Shown here piece by piece: positions 9,536 through 18,926 of a DNA stretch of 64,000 nt. The position numbers and the translations under genes were made by a program. Below the pieces are notes generated by a model. The model had not been told where the DNA came from. It did not search any database and was given only the letters and a program-made list of their open reading frames with translations. The stretch's first letter is position 1. Each line of letters begins with the position of its first letter. Source of the stretch: Bdellovibrionales bacterium. Its GTDB lineage: Bacteria > Bdellovibrionota > UBA1018. The DNA is taken from the NCBI GenBank assembly GCA_947380295.1, contig CANCQK010000002.1, positions 198,557-262,556 of the forward strand, in the 5' to 3' direction.

Positions 9536-10825
9536 ATGAGGCTGCAAGGCGTTTGGAGTGTTGGATTTTTGTTTTTAGGGCTTTGGACATACGAGGCAAA
9601 GGCGGAAGAATCGTGTGTCCGATTTGACGAAGCAAAAACTCAGATTATCGTTGCTTGTAACGTCCATTTTGCAGAAGTTGCTCGAAAAATTCAGCCATCA
9701 GATGCCCTTCGGAGTTTAGGATCTGGTCAGTGGCTTTTATCTGCCGAACTCCTCGTGGTCGATGGGGCGAAGCTGACGCTTGATGCATCGGACGCATCCT
9801 GGCTCAAAATTAATCATCGCTTTCGCACTCCCCGTCCTTATTCAGTGGTCGTAAGAGGCGCGATTCTGATTGATGGGGTGAAGATTACCTCATGGGATCC
9901 CCAGACTGAAAGTGTCGTCCAGCAAGATGCCAAAGGTTCAGTCCCCCGATCTGCGATCAAGATCCTTGCTGGCGAGGGGAGCGTGATTCAAAACTCAGAA
10001 ATTGCCTATTTGGGCTACAACAATCTGGATGAGGGGGCTTTTCAAGCGCTTCGCTTCCAAGATAGTAAAAATGGGCTGATTCAAAATAACGAATTTCACG
10101 ATAATTGGTACGCGTTCTACTCTGATCATGCTTCTTTTATTAAAATCGCTTCAAATCATTACCATCACAATATTAGGTATGCGATTGATCCGCACACCCA
10201 TTCCCATGATCTTCTCATTTTAAAAAACCATATTCATCACAATCAGGGGATCGGAGCAATCTGTTCAGAGAATTGCTACAACATCACTTTTGATGGAAAT
10301 GAAATTCACGACAATACCAAAGTTGCAATCATGTTTTCTAGTAACACTACTCACTCGATTGCCAGAAACAATGTGATTTACAATCAGAGGTTTGGCATCT
10401 CTATTGGTGAGTCTTCAGATAATGAGGTTTATGCAAACCAGATTTCTTCAACTGGCATAGGAATTTTTGTTAATCCAGTTTCGTCGACTCGTAATAAAAT
10501 TCACGATAATTCGATCAAAGATGCAGAGACTGGGATTTTAGTGGGATCAGATGTCGGGGGTAATGAGGGAAACCTCTATGACAACAATCGCTTTTATCAA
10601 GTGACGCAACTCTTTAATCTTAATTCGGGATCAACCGTGGACATCGCTCATCAGCATTTTGATCATGCTAGCCTGATAGGGAATCACGGAGCCAATCGAG
10701 TGACGATCTCTCAGTCCGGAGTCATTGAGGTCAATGGAGTTCCTTTTGATACGAATGAAACTCCATACCATGCCGGAATTCAGGATCAGGTTTTAAATAT
10801 CCACTCGATTTCGAATGAATTTTAG
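9536..10825 (+). CDS. AlgG-like right-handed beta-helix protein (possible polysaccharide C5-epimerase)
   Basis: 429 aa with a signal peptide (MRLQGVWSVGFLFLGLW through EAKA). From about residue 150 there are many short parallel-beta-helix turns with Asn ladders (NNEFHDNWYAFYSD, NHIHHNQGIGAICSENC, NNVIYNQRFGISIGESSDN). The segment IRYAIDPHTHSHDLLI resembles the DPH active-site region of AlgG mannuronan C5-epimerases, where the His is catalytic. It is therefore probably a secreted or periplasmic epimerase or lyase acting on an acidic polysaccharide, though other NosD/CASH-type beta-helix roles remain possible. It lies divergent to a DUF2334 deacetylase-like gene, which suggests a shared polymer. 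No alg biosynthetic genes are in this window. Confidence 0.72.
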   Translation: MRLQGVWSVGFLFLGLWTYEAKAEESCVRFDEAKTQIIVACNVHFAEVARKIQPSDALRSLGSGQWLLSAELLVVDGAKLTLDASDASWLKINHRFRTPRPYSVVVRGAILIDGVKITSWDPQTESVVQQDAKGSVPRSAIKILAGEGSVIQNSEIAYLGYNNLDEGAFQALRFQDSKNGLIQNNEFHDNWYAFYSDHASFIKIASNHYHHNIRYAIDPHTHSHDLLILKNHIHHNQGIGAICSENCYNITFDGNEIHDNTKVAIMFSSNTTHSIARNNVIYNQRFGISIGESSDNEVYANQISSTGIGIFVNPVSSTRNKIHDNSIKDAETGILVGSDVGGNEGNLYDNNRFYQVTQLFNLNSGSTVDIAHQHFDHASLIGNHGANRVTISQSGVIEVNGVPFDTNETPYHAGIQDQVLNIHSISNEF

Positions 10826-10903
10826 CTAAAAGATCTTTTTTTAGGTCTTGAGAATTGCAATTAATAGTGGGGGAATGTATCTCCTAGTTTGCGAGGGACT
10901 TCT

Positions 10904-11419
10904 ATGAAATTTTCATCAGTATTCTTGCTGGGGTGTCTTGCCTTGATTTTTTCTAGTAGAGCAGACTCTGCGGTGTTTCAGCAGGAGTGGGCCTGTGGCA
11001 AAGTGCACGGAAAGCGGGGGCAGGCTCTCCTCGGTGCACCGTATTTTTCGCTTCGGTGCATCATTGATGATTCCGGGGCTCGTCCTATTTCTGGACCCGT
11101 GATGCAAGGTCAATGTATGCTCTCAGAAACGCCCTCTGGGGTGCATGCTCCCGTGAGCACCTCCTCCCAGTTTCAGCTCGTTGAGGGTGAGGGTCGATAC
11201 ACGATTTCCGAAGGCAAGCAGGCGGTCCATTTCTTTAATTATCAGGCGCCCTTTTGGCGCCGAGCTAAGATCGTGTTGCCATTCGGGGCTGCGACTTGTG
11301 AGTACCCTGCACCTCAGTCACGCTTGAATTTGAGGCCTGAGCGCAATGGTGATCTGATGGACGTTGAGGATGATACGGGAACCTCGAATTCCTTAGATGT
11401 CGAGATGACTAACGGTTGA
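10904..11419 (+). CDS. Small secreted protein of unknown function
   Basis: 171 aa from ATG at 10904, chosen because GAGGGA lies 5 nt upstream; a TTG at 10889 would extend it by five residues. The N-terminus MKFSSVFLLGCLALIFSS with an ADSA site is a signal peptide. The mature part has four to five scattered cysteines (WACGKVHG, LRCIIDD, GQCMLSE, ATCEYPA), probably disulfide-bonded after export, and an acidic C-terminal tail (DLMDVEDDTGTSNSLD). I do not recognise a family. It follows the AlgG-like gene by about 80 bp on the same strand and may be co-expressed with it. Confidence 0.65.
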   Translation: MKFSSVFLLGCLALIFSSRADSAVFQQEWACGKVHGKRGQALLGAPYFSLRCIIDDSGARPISGPVMQGQCMLSETPSGVHAPVSTSSQFQLVEGEGRYTISEGKQAVHFFNYQAPFWRRAKIVLPFGAATCEYPAPQSRLNLRPERNGDLMDVEDDTGTSNSLDVEMTNG

Positions 11420-11540
11420 TCTTCGGATGAGTTAGGATTTCGTACGGAGATAGTCATTTTATGAAGTCCTAAAGGCTCACGGATCGTGATCTCACCAGAT
11501 TCATTTGCAGTTCGTCTTCTGACTGATATATGGATGAGCC

Positions 11541-11840
11541 ATGGTAGACGTAAATGAATCTCTGACTAAGCAAGTGGCTGCTTTATCCCGTTTAGAGCTG
11601 TCTGAAACCGAAATGGTGACGTTCAGTTCACAGTTGAGTCAAATCATCAAATACGTGGAAAAGTTGCAGGAAGTCGATGTTGCTGGGGTTGAGCCGATGA
11701 GTCACCCCTTCGAGTTGCCGACCCCGCTGCGACCTGACGTGGTTTTGGCCTCGCCTAAGGATGCTGAAGGCAAGCCCAAGGTGCTCCAGTCAGCCCCTGA
11801 AGTCCTTTATGACGGGTACAAAGTCCCCCCAATTCTATAA
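11541..11840 (+). CDS. gatC: Asp/Glu-tRNA(Asn/Gln) amidotransferase subunit C
   Basis: 99 aa, normal length. GatC is the small belt subunit that stabilises GatA-GatB in the complex converting misacylated Asp-tRNA(Asn) or Glu-tRNA(Gln) to the amide form. The sequence carries the family pattern: VAALSRLELSETE, SQIIKYVEKLQEVD, then VEPMSHPFELPTPLRPD. ATG at 11541 is the first in-frame ATG; the upstream ribosome-binding site (ATGAG) is weak. First gene of gatCAB. Confidence 0.95.
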   Translation: MVDVNESLTKQVAALSRLELSETEMVTFSSQLSQIIKYVEKLQEVDVAGVEPMSHPFELPTPLRPDVVLASPKDAEGKPKVLQSAPEVLYDGYKVPPIL

Positions 11841-11897
11841 CTTGAGGGTTCATGGGTTCCGACCCGCTTCTCATCTCTTTTTTGAGGTATTCAAACT

Positions 11898-13361
11898 ATG
11901 GCAAATTTGAGTTCGTTTCGCACCATTCGTGACATTCACTCCGCATTTGAGAGCAAGAAACTCTCTCCAGTTGAGTTGACCCAAGAGTACTTAGCCGCGG
12001 CTAAAAAAAGCCAGACTGGCGCGTATCTTACCTTTTGCGATGATCTTGCCTTGAAGCAAGCCCGCGCAGCTGAAGATCTGATTCTTAAGCATGGCGGTGT
12101 GCCTCGCGATGAATTTCCGCTGTGTGGCATCCCGCTGGGGATCAAAGACAATTTGACGATGGACGGGGTGAAAACGACCTGTGCTTCAAAAATGCTGGAG
12201 ACCTATGTGGCACCTTACACAGCCACTTGTGTCAGTCGTCTGGAAAAGGCTGGGGCTGTCACCTTGGGCAAACTCAATTTAGATGAATTTGCGATGGGCG
12301 GTTCAAACGAAAATTCAGCTTTTGGACCGGTCCGTCATCCCACTCATCCTGATCGGGTTCCAGGCGGATCGAGCGGTGGATCAGCTGCTGCTGTGAAAGC
12401 TGACCTGTGCTTTGCTTCTCTAGGGAGCGATACAGGGGGATCGATTCGTCTTCCCGCAAGTTATTGTGGGGTGGTTGGAATTAAGCCGACCTATGGTCGA
12501 GTGAGTCGATTTGGTCTGGTTGCTTTTGCGTCGTCCCTAGATCAGGTGGGTCCTTTCGCCCGAAGTGTCGAGGACGCAGCTCTCTTAATGGACGTGATGT
12601 CGGGCTATGACCCATTGGATTCGACCTCGATCCATCAAGAGAAATTAAATACAGTGGCGGCAACACGGTTACCCACCGATTGGTCAAAAGTACGGATTGG
12701 CGTGCCCCAAGAATACTTCGTAGGAGGCCTTGCTCCTGCGGTCGATCGATCCATTCAAAGCTCTTTAAAATGGTTTGAAAAACAGGGAGCAAAGCTTGTT
12801 CCGATCTCTCTCCCTCATACTCAATACGCTGTTGCAGTTTATTATATTGTCGCAGTCTCTGAAGCATCCAGCAATTTAGCCCGATTTGACGGGATTCGAT
12901 TTGGGCAAAGACCCGCTGCCTCGGATCAGGCCAAAGACTTGAATGACTTCTATATGAAGTCCCGATCTCTATTTGGCTCTGAAGTTAAGCGTCGTATTAT
13001 CTTGGGAACTTTTGCGCTTTCAAGTGGATATTCGGAAGCCTACTTTAAGCGGGCATGCCAGGTGAGACGAAAAATTGTCGATGATTTTACCCATGCTTTT
13101 GAGAAAGTGGATCTGATCGTGGGGCCAGTCTCCCCGACAACCGCGTTTAAGCTAGGTGAAAAAAACAGCGATCCTTTGAAAATGTACCTAAATGACATTT
13201 TCACGATCCCTGCGAACTTAGCAGGACTTCCAGCTCTCAGCGTGCCCTGCGGGACAGACGAGGAGGGACTGCCTATTGGTCTTCATCTCATGGCAGCACC
13301 GTTTCAAGAAAATCGGCTGATCTCTGCGGCCCACGCATTTCAAAATGGATTTGAGTCCTGA
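11898..13361 (+). CDS. gatA: Asp/Glu-tRNA(Asn/Gln) amidotransferase subunit A
   Basis: 487 aa. Amidase-signature glutaminase that supplies ammonia to GatB. The Ser-cisSer-Lys triad context is visible: Lys in GIPLGIKDN, the serines in VPGGSSGGSAAAV and GSDTGGSIRLPAS. Length and the C-terminal NLAGLPALSVPCG are typical. GAGGTATTC precedes the ATG. It lies 57 bp after gatC and 18 bp before gatB. Confidence 0.97.
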   Translation: MANLSSFRTIRDIHSAFESKKLSPVELTQEYLAAAKKSQTGAYLTFCDDLALKQARAAEDLILKHGGVPRDEFPLCGIPLGIKDNLTMDGVKTTCASKMLETYVAPYTATCVSRLEKAGAVTLGKLNLDEFAMGGSNENSAFGPVRHPTHPDRVPGGSSGGSAAAVKADLCFASLGSDTGGSIRLPASYCGVVGIKPTYGRVSRFGLVAFASSLDQVGPFARSVEDAALLMDVMSGYDPLDSTSIHQEKLNTVAATRLPTDWSKVRIGVPQEYFVGGLAPAVDRSIQSSLKWFEKQGAKLVPISLPHTQYAVAVYYIVAVSEASSNLARFDGIRFGQRPAASDQAKDLNDFYMKSRSLFGSEVKRRIILGTFALSSGYSEAYFKRACQVRRKIVDDFTHAFEKVDLIVGPVSPTTAFKLGEKNSDPLKMYLNDIFTIPANLAGLPALSVPCGTDEEGLPIGLHLMAAPFQENRLISAAHAFQNGFES

Positions 13362-13379
13362 AAGGTCTAAGGTTTAAAA

Positions 13380-14840
13380 ATGCATCCAGAATTTGAAGCA
13401 GTCATTGGCTTAGAAGTTCACTGTCAGTTATCCACGGAGAGCAAAATTTTCTGTGGGTGCCGTGCCCGTATCCCTGCAGAGCAGAGTGTGGGTGAAATCG
13501 CCGCCAACTCCAGCACTTGTCCGATCTGTGCGGGGCATCCAGGAACCTTGCCCGTTTTGAATCAGAAAGTGGTCGAGTTTGCGATTCAAGCCGGCTTGGC
13601 GACCAATAGTCAGATTCACCTCAAAAATCGATTTGCCCGGAAAAACTACTTTTATCCCGACTTGCCCAAGGGATATCAAATCACTCAGTTCGAACTCCCG
13701 ATTTGTGAAAACGGTTGGCTCAATATCGAGACCAGCACCGGCTCAAAAAAGGTGCCGATTCAGCGAATCCATATGGAGGAGGATGCTGGAAAAAACGTTC
13801 ATATGGCCGACTTCTCCTTGGTGAACCTAAATCGCGCAGGTGTCCCTCTGATTGAAATCGTGAGTGGTCCTGATATGAAAACCTCCGAAGAAGCAGGTGC
13901 TTACCTCCGCGCATTATATGCAGTGGTGACGTATCTCGGAATCTGTGATGGTAATCTTCAAGAAGGTAACTTTAGATGTGACGCTAATGTGAGCGTGATG
14001 CCTAAGGGTTCAACTCGGTTCGGTACTCGAGCTGAGATTAAAAACGTCAACTCGTTCCGATTTGTTGAGAAGGCCATCGAATTCGAAATCGCCCGCCAAA
14101 TCGAGGTGATTCGTTCCGGGGGGCGAGTGATTCAAGAAACTCGGACCTATGACTCGGATAAAGACATTACGATCTCCATGCGATCCAAAGAAGAAGCGCA
14201 GGATTATCGGTATTTTACAGAGCCAGATCTGATTCCATTGATCATCGACCAAGCTTGGGTGGATCAAATTAAGTCCAAACTTCCCGAGTTGCCGGAGCAA
14301 AAAAAGAGCAGACTGATTTCTGATTTGGGCCTTTCTGCTTATGATGCTGGCGTTTTGACAGGGTCTAAGTCTCTTGCTGAGTTTTTTGATCAGGTGGTTC
14401 AAAAACTCGGATCCTCAGCTTTAGCCAAACCAGCTGCAAACTGGGTGACGGGTGAGGTTTCTCGGCTCATTAATGAACAAGGAATTGAGATCCACCAGAG
14501 CAAAATACGGCCAGAACATATTGCAGATCTGGTTCGTCTGGTTCATGATCAAGTCTTATCAAGCACGGGTGCTAAAAAGGTCCTTGAGTTGGTTTGGGCT
14601 TCAGGTGAGTCGGTTCACTTGATCGTCGATCGCGAAGGCCTAACCCAGGTGAGTGATGTCAGCGCCCTGGAGCCAGTCATTCAAAAGGTGATTGATTCTA
14701 ATGCTAAGCAGGCAGCTGACTTTAGATCTGGCAAAGATAAGTTACTGGGATTCTTTGTCGGCCAAGTGATGAAAGAGACTGGCGGCAAGGCAAATCCGGC
14801 TCTCCTCGGAGAGTTGATTAGAAAAAAACTCTTGGGCTAG
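13380..14840 (+). CDS. gatB: Asp/Glu-tRNA(Asn/Gln) amidotransferase subunit B
   Basis: 486 aa. It binds the misacylated tRNA, phosphorylates the side-chain carboxylate and transfers ammonia from GatA. The sequence begins with the signature EAVIGLEVHCQLSTESKIFC, has zinc-type cysteines (FCGC, CPICAGHPG), KNYFYPDLPKGYQ, and the GatB/YqeY C-terminal tail domain (GFFVGQVMKETGGKANP). It completes gatCAB, so the organism probably makes Gln-tRNA and/or Asn-tRNA by the indirect route. Confidence 0.97.
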   Translation: MHPEFEAVIGLEVHCQLSTESKIFCGCRARIPAEQSVGEIAANSSTCPICAGHPGTLPVLNQKVVEFAIQAGLATNSQIHLKNRFARKNYFYPDLPKGYQITQFELPICENGWLNIETSTGSKKVPIQRIHMEEDAGKNVHMADFSLVNLNRAGVPLIEIVSGPDMKTSEEAGAYLRALYAVVTYLGICDGNLQEGNFRCDANVSVMPKGSTRFGTRAEIKNVNSFRFVEKAIEFEIARQIEVIRSGGRVIQETRTYDSDKDITISMRSKEEAQDYRYFTEPDLIPLIIDQAWVDQIKSKLPELPEQKKSRLISDLGLSAYDAGVLTGSKSLAEFFDQVVQKLGSSALAKPAANWVTGEVSRLINEQGIEIHQSKIRPEHIADLVRLVHDQVLSSTGAKKVLELVWASGESVHLIVDREGLTQVSDVSALEPVIQKVIDSNAKQAADFRSGKDKLLGFFVGQVMKETGGKANPALLGELIRKKLLG

Positions 14841-14871
14841 GTGAGGTCCGAGACCAAAAAGAGGGGCGGAA

Positions 14872-17286
14872 ATGAAAAAGTGGCTGATTCGGTTTGGGAT
14901 TTTCTTGGGTCTCTTAATCACGCTGATCGTAGTCACGCCCTTTTTTGTTCAAGTAGATCGCTACCGCCCTCAACTTGAACAGGCCGTGAATCAGAGAATC
15001 CGAGGACAGCTCCAACTTGGAAAGCTTTCCCTGTCGCTCTGGGGGCATATTTGGGTGGAAGTTGGCGGCGTGAAGTTGGTGGACTCTTCTAAAAAAGAGA
15101 TCCTCAGCGTCAATCATGCCTATTTTCAGCTCCCATTTTCTTCGATCTTTTCTGGTTCGCCCGATCTTATTTTTAAGATGGATCAGCCTGAGATTCATCT
15201 TGCTCGTGATCCACAAGGTAAATTCAATGTCATGAGTCTGGTGCCGGCTGCCGAGGGAGTCCCGGCTACTGCGCCTACTGCCCCCGCTAATTCACCAGCT
15301 AAAACTGCTGATGCGACTCAGTCAGTCGCACTTCCTGCGCTTGCGCTTCAATCCCGTTTGGGGATCGAGCTGAAGAATGCTCTTCTGACTTACGATGATC
15401 GAAAGAGCGATCTTAAGACTGAAATCAGAGATTTCAACCTCAAGCTAGAAGATCTCTCCATGAGTCATCCTGTGAAGCTGACGGTTTGGACTGATCTCAA
15501 CACGAAGATGGGCAAAACCTTATCCCTTCAGGGACCGATTCGCCTGGACGGAAAAGCACAGCCCTTGTTTGAAGGATCGACTTTTAAAAGCTTAACCCTC
15601 GAGGCGGCTCTCAAGGCGGATGATTTGGAGATTCAAGTTCCAGATACCTTCCAAAAAAAGAGAGGGGTTCCTGCGAGGGGTAACTTGGCTTTGACTGTTC
15701 TTCCTGATGAAGTTCAGATTCAAGAGTTCAAGGCTCAGTTTGTTAACGCAGAGCTCACGACAAAGGGAACCGTGAAGGGTTTAGGTGCGGCCACTGGGCC
15801 TCAGTTGGATTTTAATATCGCGACGAACGAAATTCAGTTCAAACCTTGGGTAGAGCTCGTTCCTGCTTTGGCCCAATTCGATCTCGGGGGGGCGGCTCAA
15901 CTTAGTGCCCAGTTTAAAGGGAGCAGCGAAAAGCCAGCTTATGAGGCGAGCTTCGCCGTGAAAGACTTAAGCGCTAAAGCTCCCATGCTCAAGGTCCAAC
16001 CGCGCTGGAACGGCAAAGTCCATGTGAAAACAGATCAAATCGACTCGATTTTAGTAACGATGGCTGCTCCTGGGAGTCAGGTCGAGTTGACGGGCAGTGT
16101 TGTGGGCTTTAAAAAGCCCCATGTCAGCCTAAGTCTGAATGCCGAGCAAATTGATGTAGATCAATTAGTCGATCTAAGTTCCTCCTCAACTTCTGCTCCA
16201 GTCGCGAGTGCGGCGAAAGAAGGAGTTTCTCAGGGGGAAAAGTCTCCGGCCAAGCAGATTCCTGCTGTGAACTACGATGCTCAAGTGGCTGAACTTCGCA
16301 AGATGCCGATGGTTGGTGACATCGATGGTCAGTTCTCAATTAAAATTGGAAAATTCAAGGCTAAGCAAATCCAGATTTCTCAAATTGGCTGCAAGCTCGG
16401 TTTTAAAAACTGGGTTGCGTCGATGGATCAGTGTGGTTTGAGGGTTTTCCAAGGTGACATTCAGTCGAAGCTCTCCTTAAACTTGAGCGCAGCGATGCCT
16501 TCGTATCAAGGCTTCTTGGACGTTAAAGGATTGGATTTTGCCCAGGCAGGTGAAGCTGGCAGTCCTATGTTCAAAAATACCATGAAGGGTCGCGGTCAGT
16601 TTAGAATGGACCTTCAAGGTGCGAGCTTCAACGTGGAAGCGGCGAAGTCAAACCTGAAAGCTAAAGGAAATCTCAAAGTTCAGCCTGCGGAGTTTTCAAC
16701 CCTCGATATCATGAAAATGGTGAAAGCCGCGGTTGATCAGGCCATGGTGAAAATTGGAGATAAAGTTCCCCAGCTCAAAGGCAAAGGGATGGGAAATCTG
16801 CCTTCGCATTCAGGCGGTTTTGATGAAGTGACTTCTGATTTCACAATTGAAAATGCCAAGTTCTCTGCTCCAAATTTCGTAGCTAAGGGTCAGCAGGGGA
16901 AAAATTTCGATCTGAAAGGCAAGACTGTCGTAGGGCTTAAGGACTACAGCTTGGACGCATTCTGGGAGCTCACGGACACTTACAATTTGACTCATCTGAG
17001 AGACATCTCAATTGATCAGGCTGGAGTTAAGATTGCTCCTGTATTTGCTGACGGCTCGGCACCTGTTCACTTTCCCTTGCACGTGGGCTGTACTTTGATC
17101 AATCCTTGTTATTCTTCGACTGAGATTCCAGAGGCACTCACCAAGGTCGCTTTGAGCAATATTGGCAAAGCTGTTTCTGGCAAAGCGAAGAGCGAACTCA
17201 TTAAGAGGGCTGGGCAACTGCTCAACAACGTCCCTCCCGGAGTTTCAGATGCAATCCAGAATAAGTTCAAAGGGTTATTTCGATAG
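14872..17286 (+). CDS. AsmA-family membrane-anchored protein
   Basis: 804 aa. One N-terminal transmembrane helix (IRFGIFLGLLITLIVVTPFFV) is followed by the AsmA opening pattern (VDRYRPQLEQAVNQRIRGQLQLGKL) and a long beta-rich periplasmic region. A low-complexity Ala/Pro linker lies near residues 125-150 and another Ser/Ala/Lys-rich linker near 435-460. AsmA-like proteins (TamB/YhdP relatives) form hydrophobic grooves linked to phospholipid transport to the outer membrane; that role here is inferred from the family. A GGGGCGG ribosome-binding site precedes the ATG. It stands alone between gatB and a lipoprotein gene. Confidence 0.8.
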   Translation: MKKWLIRFGIFLGLLITLIVVTPFFVQVDRYRPQLEQAVNQRIRGQLQLGKLSLSLWGHIWVEVGGVKLVDSSKKEILSVNHAYFQLPFSSIFSGSPDLIFKMDQPEIHLARDPQGKFNVMSLVPAAEGVPATAPTAPANSPAKTADATQSVALPALALQSRLGIELKNALLTYDDRKSDLKTEIRDFNLKLEDLSMSHPVKLTVWTDLNTKMGKTLSLQGPIRLDGKAQPLFEGSTFKSLTLEAALKADDLEIQVPDTFQKKRGVPARGNLALTVLPDEVQIQEFKAQFVNAELTTKGTVKGLGAATGPQLDFNIATNEIQFKPWVELVPALAQFDLGGAAQLSAQFKGSSEKPAYEASFAVKDLSAKAPMLKVQPRWNGKVHVKTDQIDSILVTMAAPGSQVELTGSVVGFKKPHVSLSLNAEQIDVDQLVDLSSSSTSAPVASAAKEGVSQGEKSPAKQIPAVNYDAQVAELRKMPMVGDIDGQFSIKIGKFKAKQIQISQIGCKLGFKNWVASMDQCGLRVFQGDIQSKLSLNLSAAMPSYQGFLDVKGLDFAQAGEAGSPMFKNTMKGRGQFRMDLQGASFNVEAAKSNLKAKGNLKVQPAEFSTLDIMKMVKAAVDQAMVKIGDKVPQLKGKGMGNLPSHSGGFDEVTSDFTIENAKFSAPNFVAKGQQGKNFDLKGKTVVGLKDYSLDAFWELTDTYNLTHLRDISIDQAGVKIAPVFADGSAPVHFPLHVGCTLINPCYSSTEIPEALTKVALSNIGKAVSGKAKSELIKRAGQLLNNVPPGVSDAIQNKFKGLFR

Positions 17287-17339
17287 GCTGCGTAATTGGG
17301 AAATAGTTTAGTTCAATTCAATCAAAGGAGAGTGATGTA

Positions 17340-17777
17340 ATGAATTTCAATAAAAGCTCGATCGTTTTGATTTTGGCAGGCAGTCTTCTTTTTGGAGCCT
17401 GCTCAAGTGAAAAGGCAAAAAACCAGGCGAAGGAATCTGCCGCTCGCTATTGGCAGGATAAGGCCTATCCAGGCAAAGCGTCAGACGTCCAAGTGGTTGA
17501 GGCAGAGGCGATTGACGGTGGACAATTTCGTGTACGTGGGATTGTTGATGGAGAGTCTCGCGTTGGCGTTTTTAGTCCTAAGTCTGAAACGTTCTCTGAG
17601 GGGTACTACTCCTTGGCTGCCGAGCGGAACAAGAAGATTGCTGAAATTGAGCAAGAGCTAAAATACTGGAAAGAAAAAGCCGATGCTCTTGAGAAAGAAA
17701 ATTACAAAATGAAAGTTCTGCTCAACATGCAAAAGTCAGGTGCTGACTCAAAAACAAGCTCGGATGTAAAAAATTAA
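17340..17777 (+). CDS. Small lipoprotein with C-terminal coiled coil
   Basis: 145 aa. The N-terminus MNFNKSSIVLILAGSLLFGAC is a lipoprotein signal peptide with lipobox LFGAC (Cys21). The middle has a short beta-like region (DVQVVEAEAIDGGQFRVRG), and residues about 100-135 form a heptad-rich coiled coil (IAEIEQELKYWKEKADALEKEN). A strong AAAGGAGAG ribosome-binding site lies upstream. No named family is recognised. The next gene (Ppx/GppA-like) starts 3 bp after its stop, so the two are probably co-transcribed. Confidence 0.75.
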   Translation: MNFNKSSIVLILAGSLLFGACSSEKAKNQAKESAARYWQDKAYPGKASDVQVVEAEAIDGGQFRVRGIVDGESRVGVFSPKSETFSEGYYSLAAERNKKIAEIEQELKYWKEKADALEKENYKMKVLLNMQKSGADSKTSSDVKN

Positions 17778-17780
17778 TCC

Positions 17781-18716
17781 ATGATCAAAGCTGCAATTGA
17801 TTTAGGTACGAATACTTGTCTCCTGCTCGTCGTTCGCCAAGAGTCGGAACATAATGAAACTCCCCATGTTCTCGCAGACCTGGCGCGCGTGGTCAGATTA
17901 GGGGAGGGCGTGGACCAGAAACGCCTTTTTCAGCCTAATGCCATGGAGCGAGTCCTAGGGGCGTTGAGGGAATATGCCGAAGTTCTCCAGAAGCTTGGGA
18001 TGCAGCCTCGTCAGGCTATATGCGTAGCGACGAGCCAAGCGAGAGATGCTCAAAACTCGACTGCGTTTTTTGAACGAATTCGATCCGAAATTGGATTTTG
18101 TTTTCAAACCATCAGTGGCGATCAAGAGGCCCGATTCACTTTTTTGGGTGGACTCTTACCTGGAATGGACGCTGTGTCTTCCGCGATTCTCGATATCGGA
18201 GGCGGAAGCACAGAACTGATGAATGGCAAGACCGCCAAGAGTCTTGATATTGGCTCAGTCCGGTTTACAGAGCGATTTTTTCCGGCATTTGCCGGCTCGG
18301 AACATCCTGTGCGAGATGAGGATTTCTGGGCCTGTCAGGATGCGATTGATGCATCCTTGGCTGATCTCCAGCCTATTCGTGCTCAGCTTCCTCAGAATGC
18401 TAGACTAGTGGGCGTTGCGGGTACGGTGACGACTCTAGCTGCCTGGTATTTAGAGCTGGAAAAGTTTGATTCGCAGAAGGTCGATGGACTTGTGCTGACC
18501 CGCGGAGATGTCCATCGTCTTGTCGAGGAACTCAAGTGGCGCACAAGTTCGGAGCGTCGGGCCCTCCCTTGTATGGAGCCCATGCGAGCTGACGTGATTC
18601 TTGCTGGCGCATTGATCCTCTGGCGAGTTTTGGAAGTCCTCAAGTTTCCAGAGATCACCGTGAGCACCCGCGGTTTGAGGTATGGAGTCATACGAGAGTT
18701 AAAGACGCAAGCTTAG
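17781..18716 (+). CDS. Ppx/GppA-family exopolyphosphatase / pppGpp phosphohydrolase
   Basis: 311 aa, matching the short single-module Ppx/GppA enzymes without the C-terminal HD domain. ASKHA-fold motifs are present: AAIDLGTNTCLLLV (phosphate 1), ICVATSQARDA, ISGDQEARFTFLGG, LDIGGGSTELM (phosphate 2) and GVAGTVTTLAAW. Members hydrolyse inorganic polyphosphate or convert pppGpp to ppGpp; the substrate cannot be decided from sequence. It starts 3 bp after the lipoprotein gene and ends 4 bp before the convergent 66-aa gene. Confidence 0.9.
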   Translation: MIKAAIDLGTNTCLLLVVRQESEHNETPHVLADLARVVRLGEGVDQKRLFQPNAMERVLGALREYAEVLQKLGMQPRQAICVATSQARDAQNSTAFFERIRSEIGFCFQTISGDQEARFTFLGGLLPGMDAVSSAILDIGGGSTELMNGKTAKSLDIGSVRFTERFFPAFAGSEHPVRDEDFWACQDAIDASLADLQPIRAQLPQNARLVGVAGTVTTLAAWYLELEKFDSQKVDGLVLTRGDVHRLVEELKWRTSSERRALPCMEPMRADVILAGALILWRVLEVLKFPEITVSTRGLRYGVIRELKTQA

Positions 18717-18720
18717 TGTT

Positions 18721-18921
18721 TTAGCGATGACTCAAATCGCGCTTGAGTGAGGCAGCGAGGGAGCTGTCTCTTGTGGCGAGGCGCTTGAGGAGTGAGTCCC
18801 GAAACGCAGGGTCAGCCACTTTGAGCATTTCGACGATCTGTCTAAACCCGTCGATTGGGATTTTTTCTTCTTCGTTTACTTCTTGTGCGGGATTCGGGGT
18901 CTCATTTGATTTGCGGCTCAT
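18721..18921 (-). CDS. Small helical protein, unknown function
   Basis: 66 aa. The start at 18921 has a strong GAGAGGAGAA site upstream. The charged sequence ends in a helix-like segment (GFRQIVEMLKVADPAFRDSL, then LLKRLATRD). It lies 5 bp behind the coiled-coil gene on the same strand and is probably translated with it. The short helix-turn patterns recall flagellar-motor or adaptor C-terminal segments, but I cannot name a family. Confidence 0.6.
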   Translation of the reverse strand: MSRKSNETPNPAQEVNEEEKIPIDGFRQIVEMLKVADPAFRDSLLKRLATRDSSLAASLKRDLSHR

Positions 18922-18926
18922 CGAGA

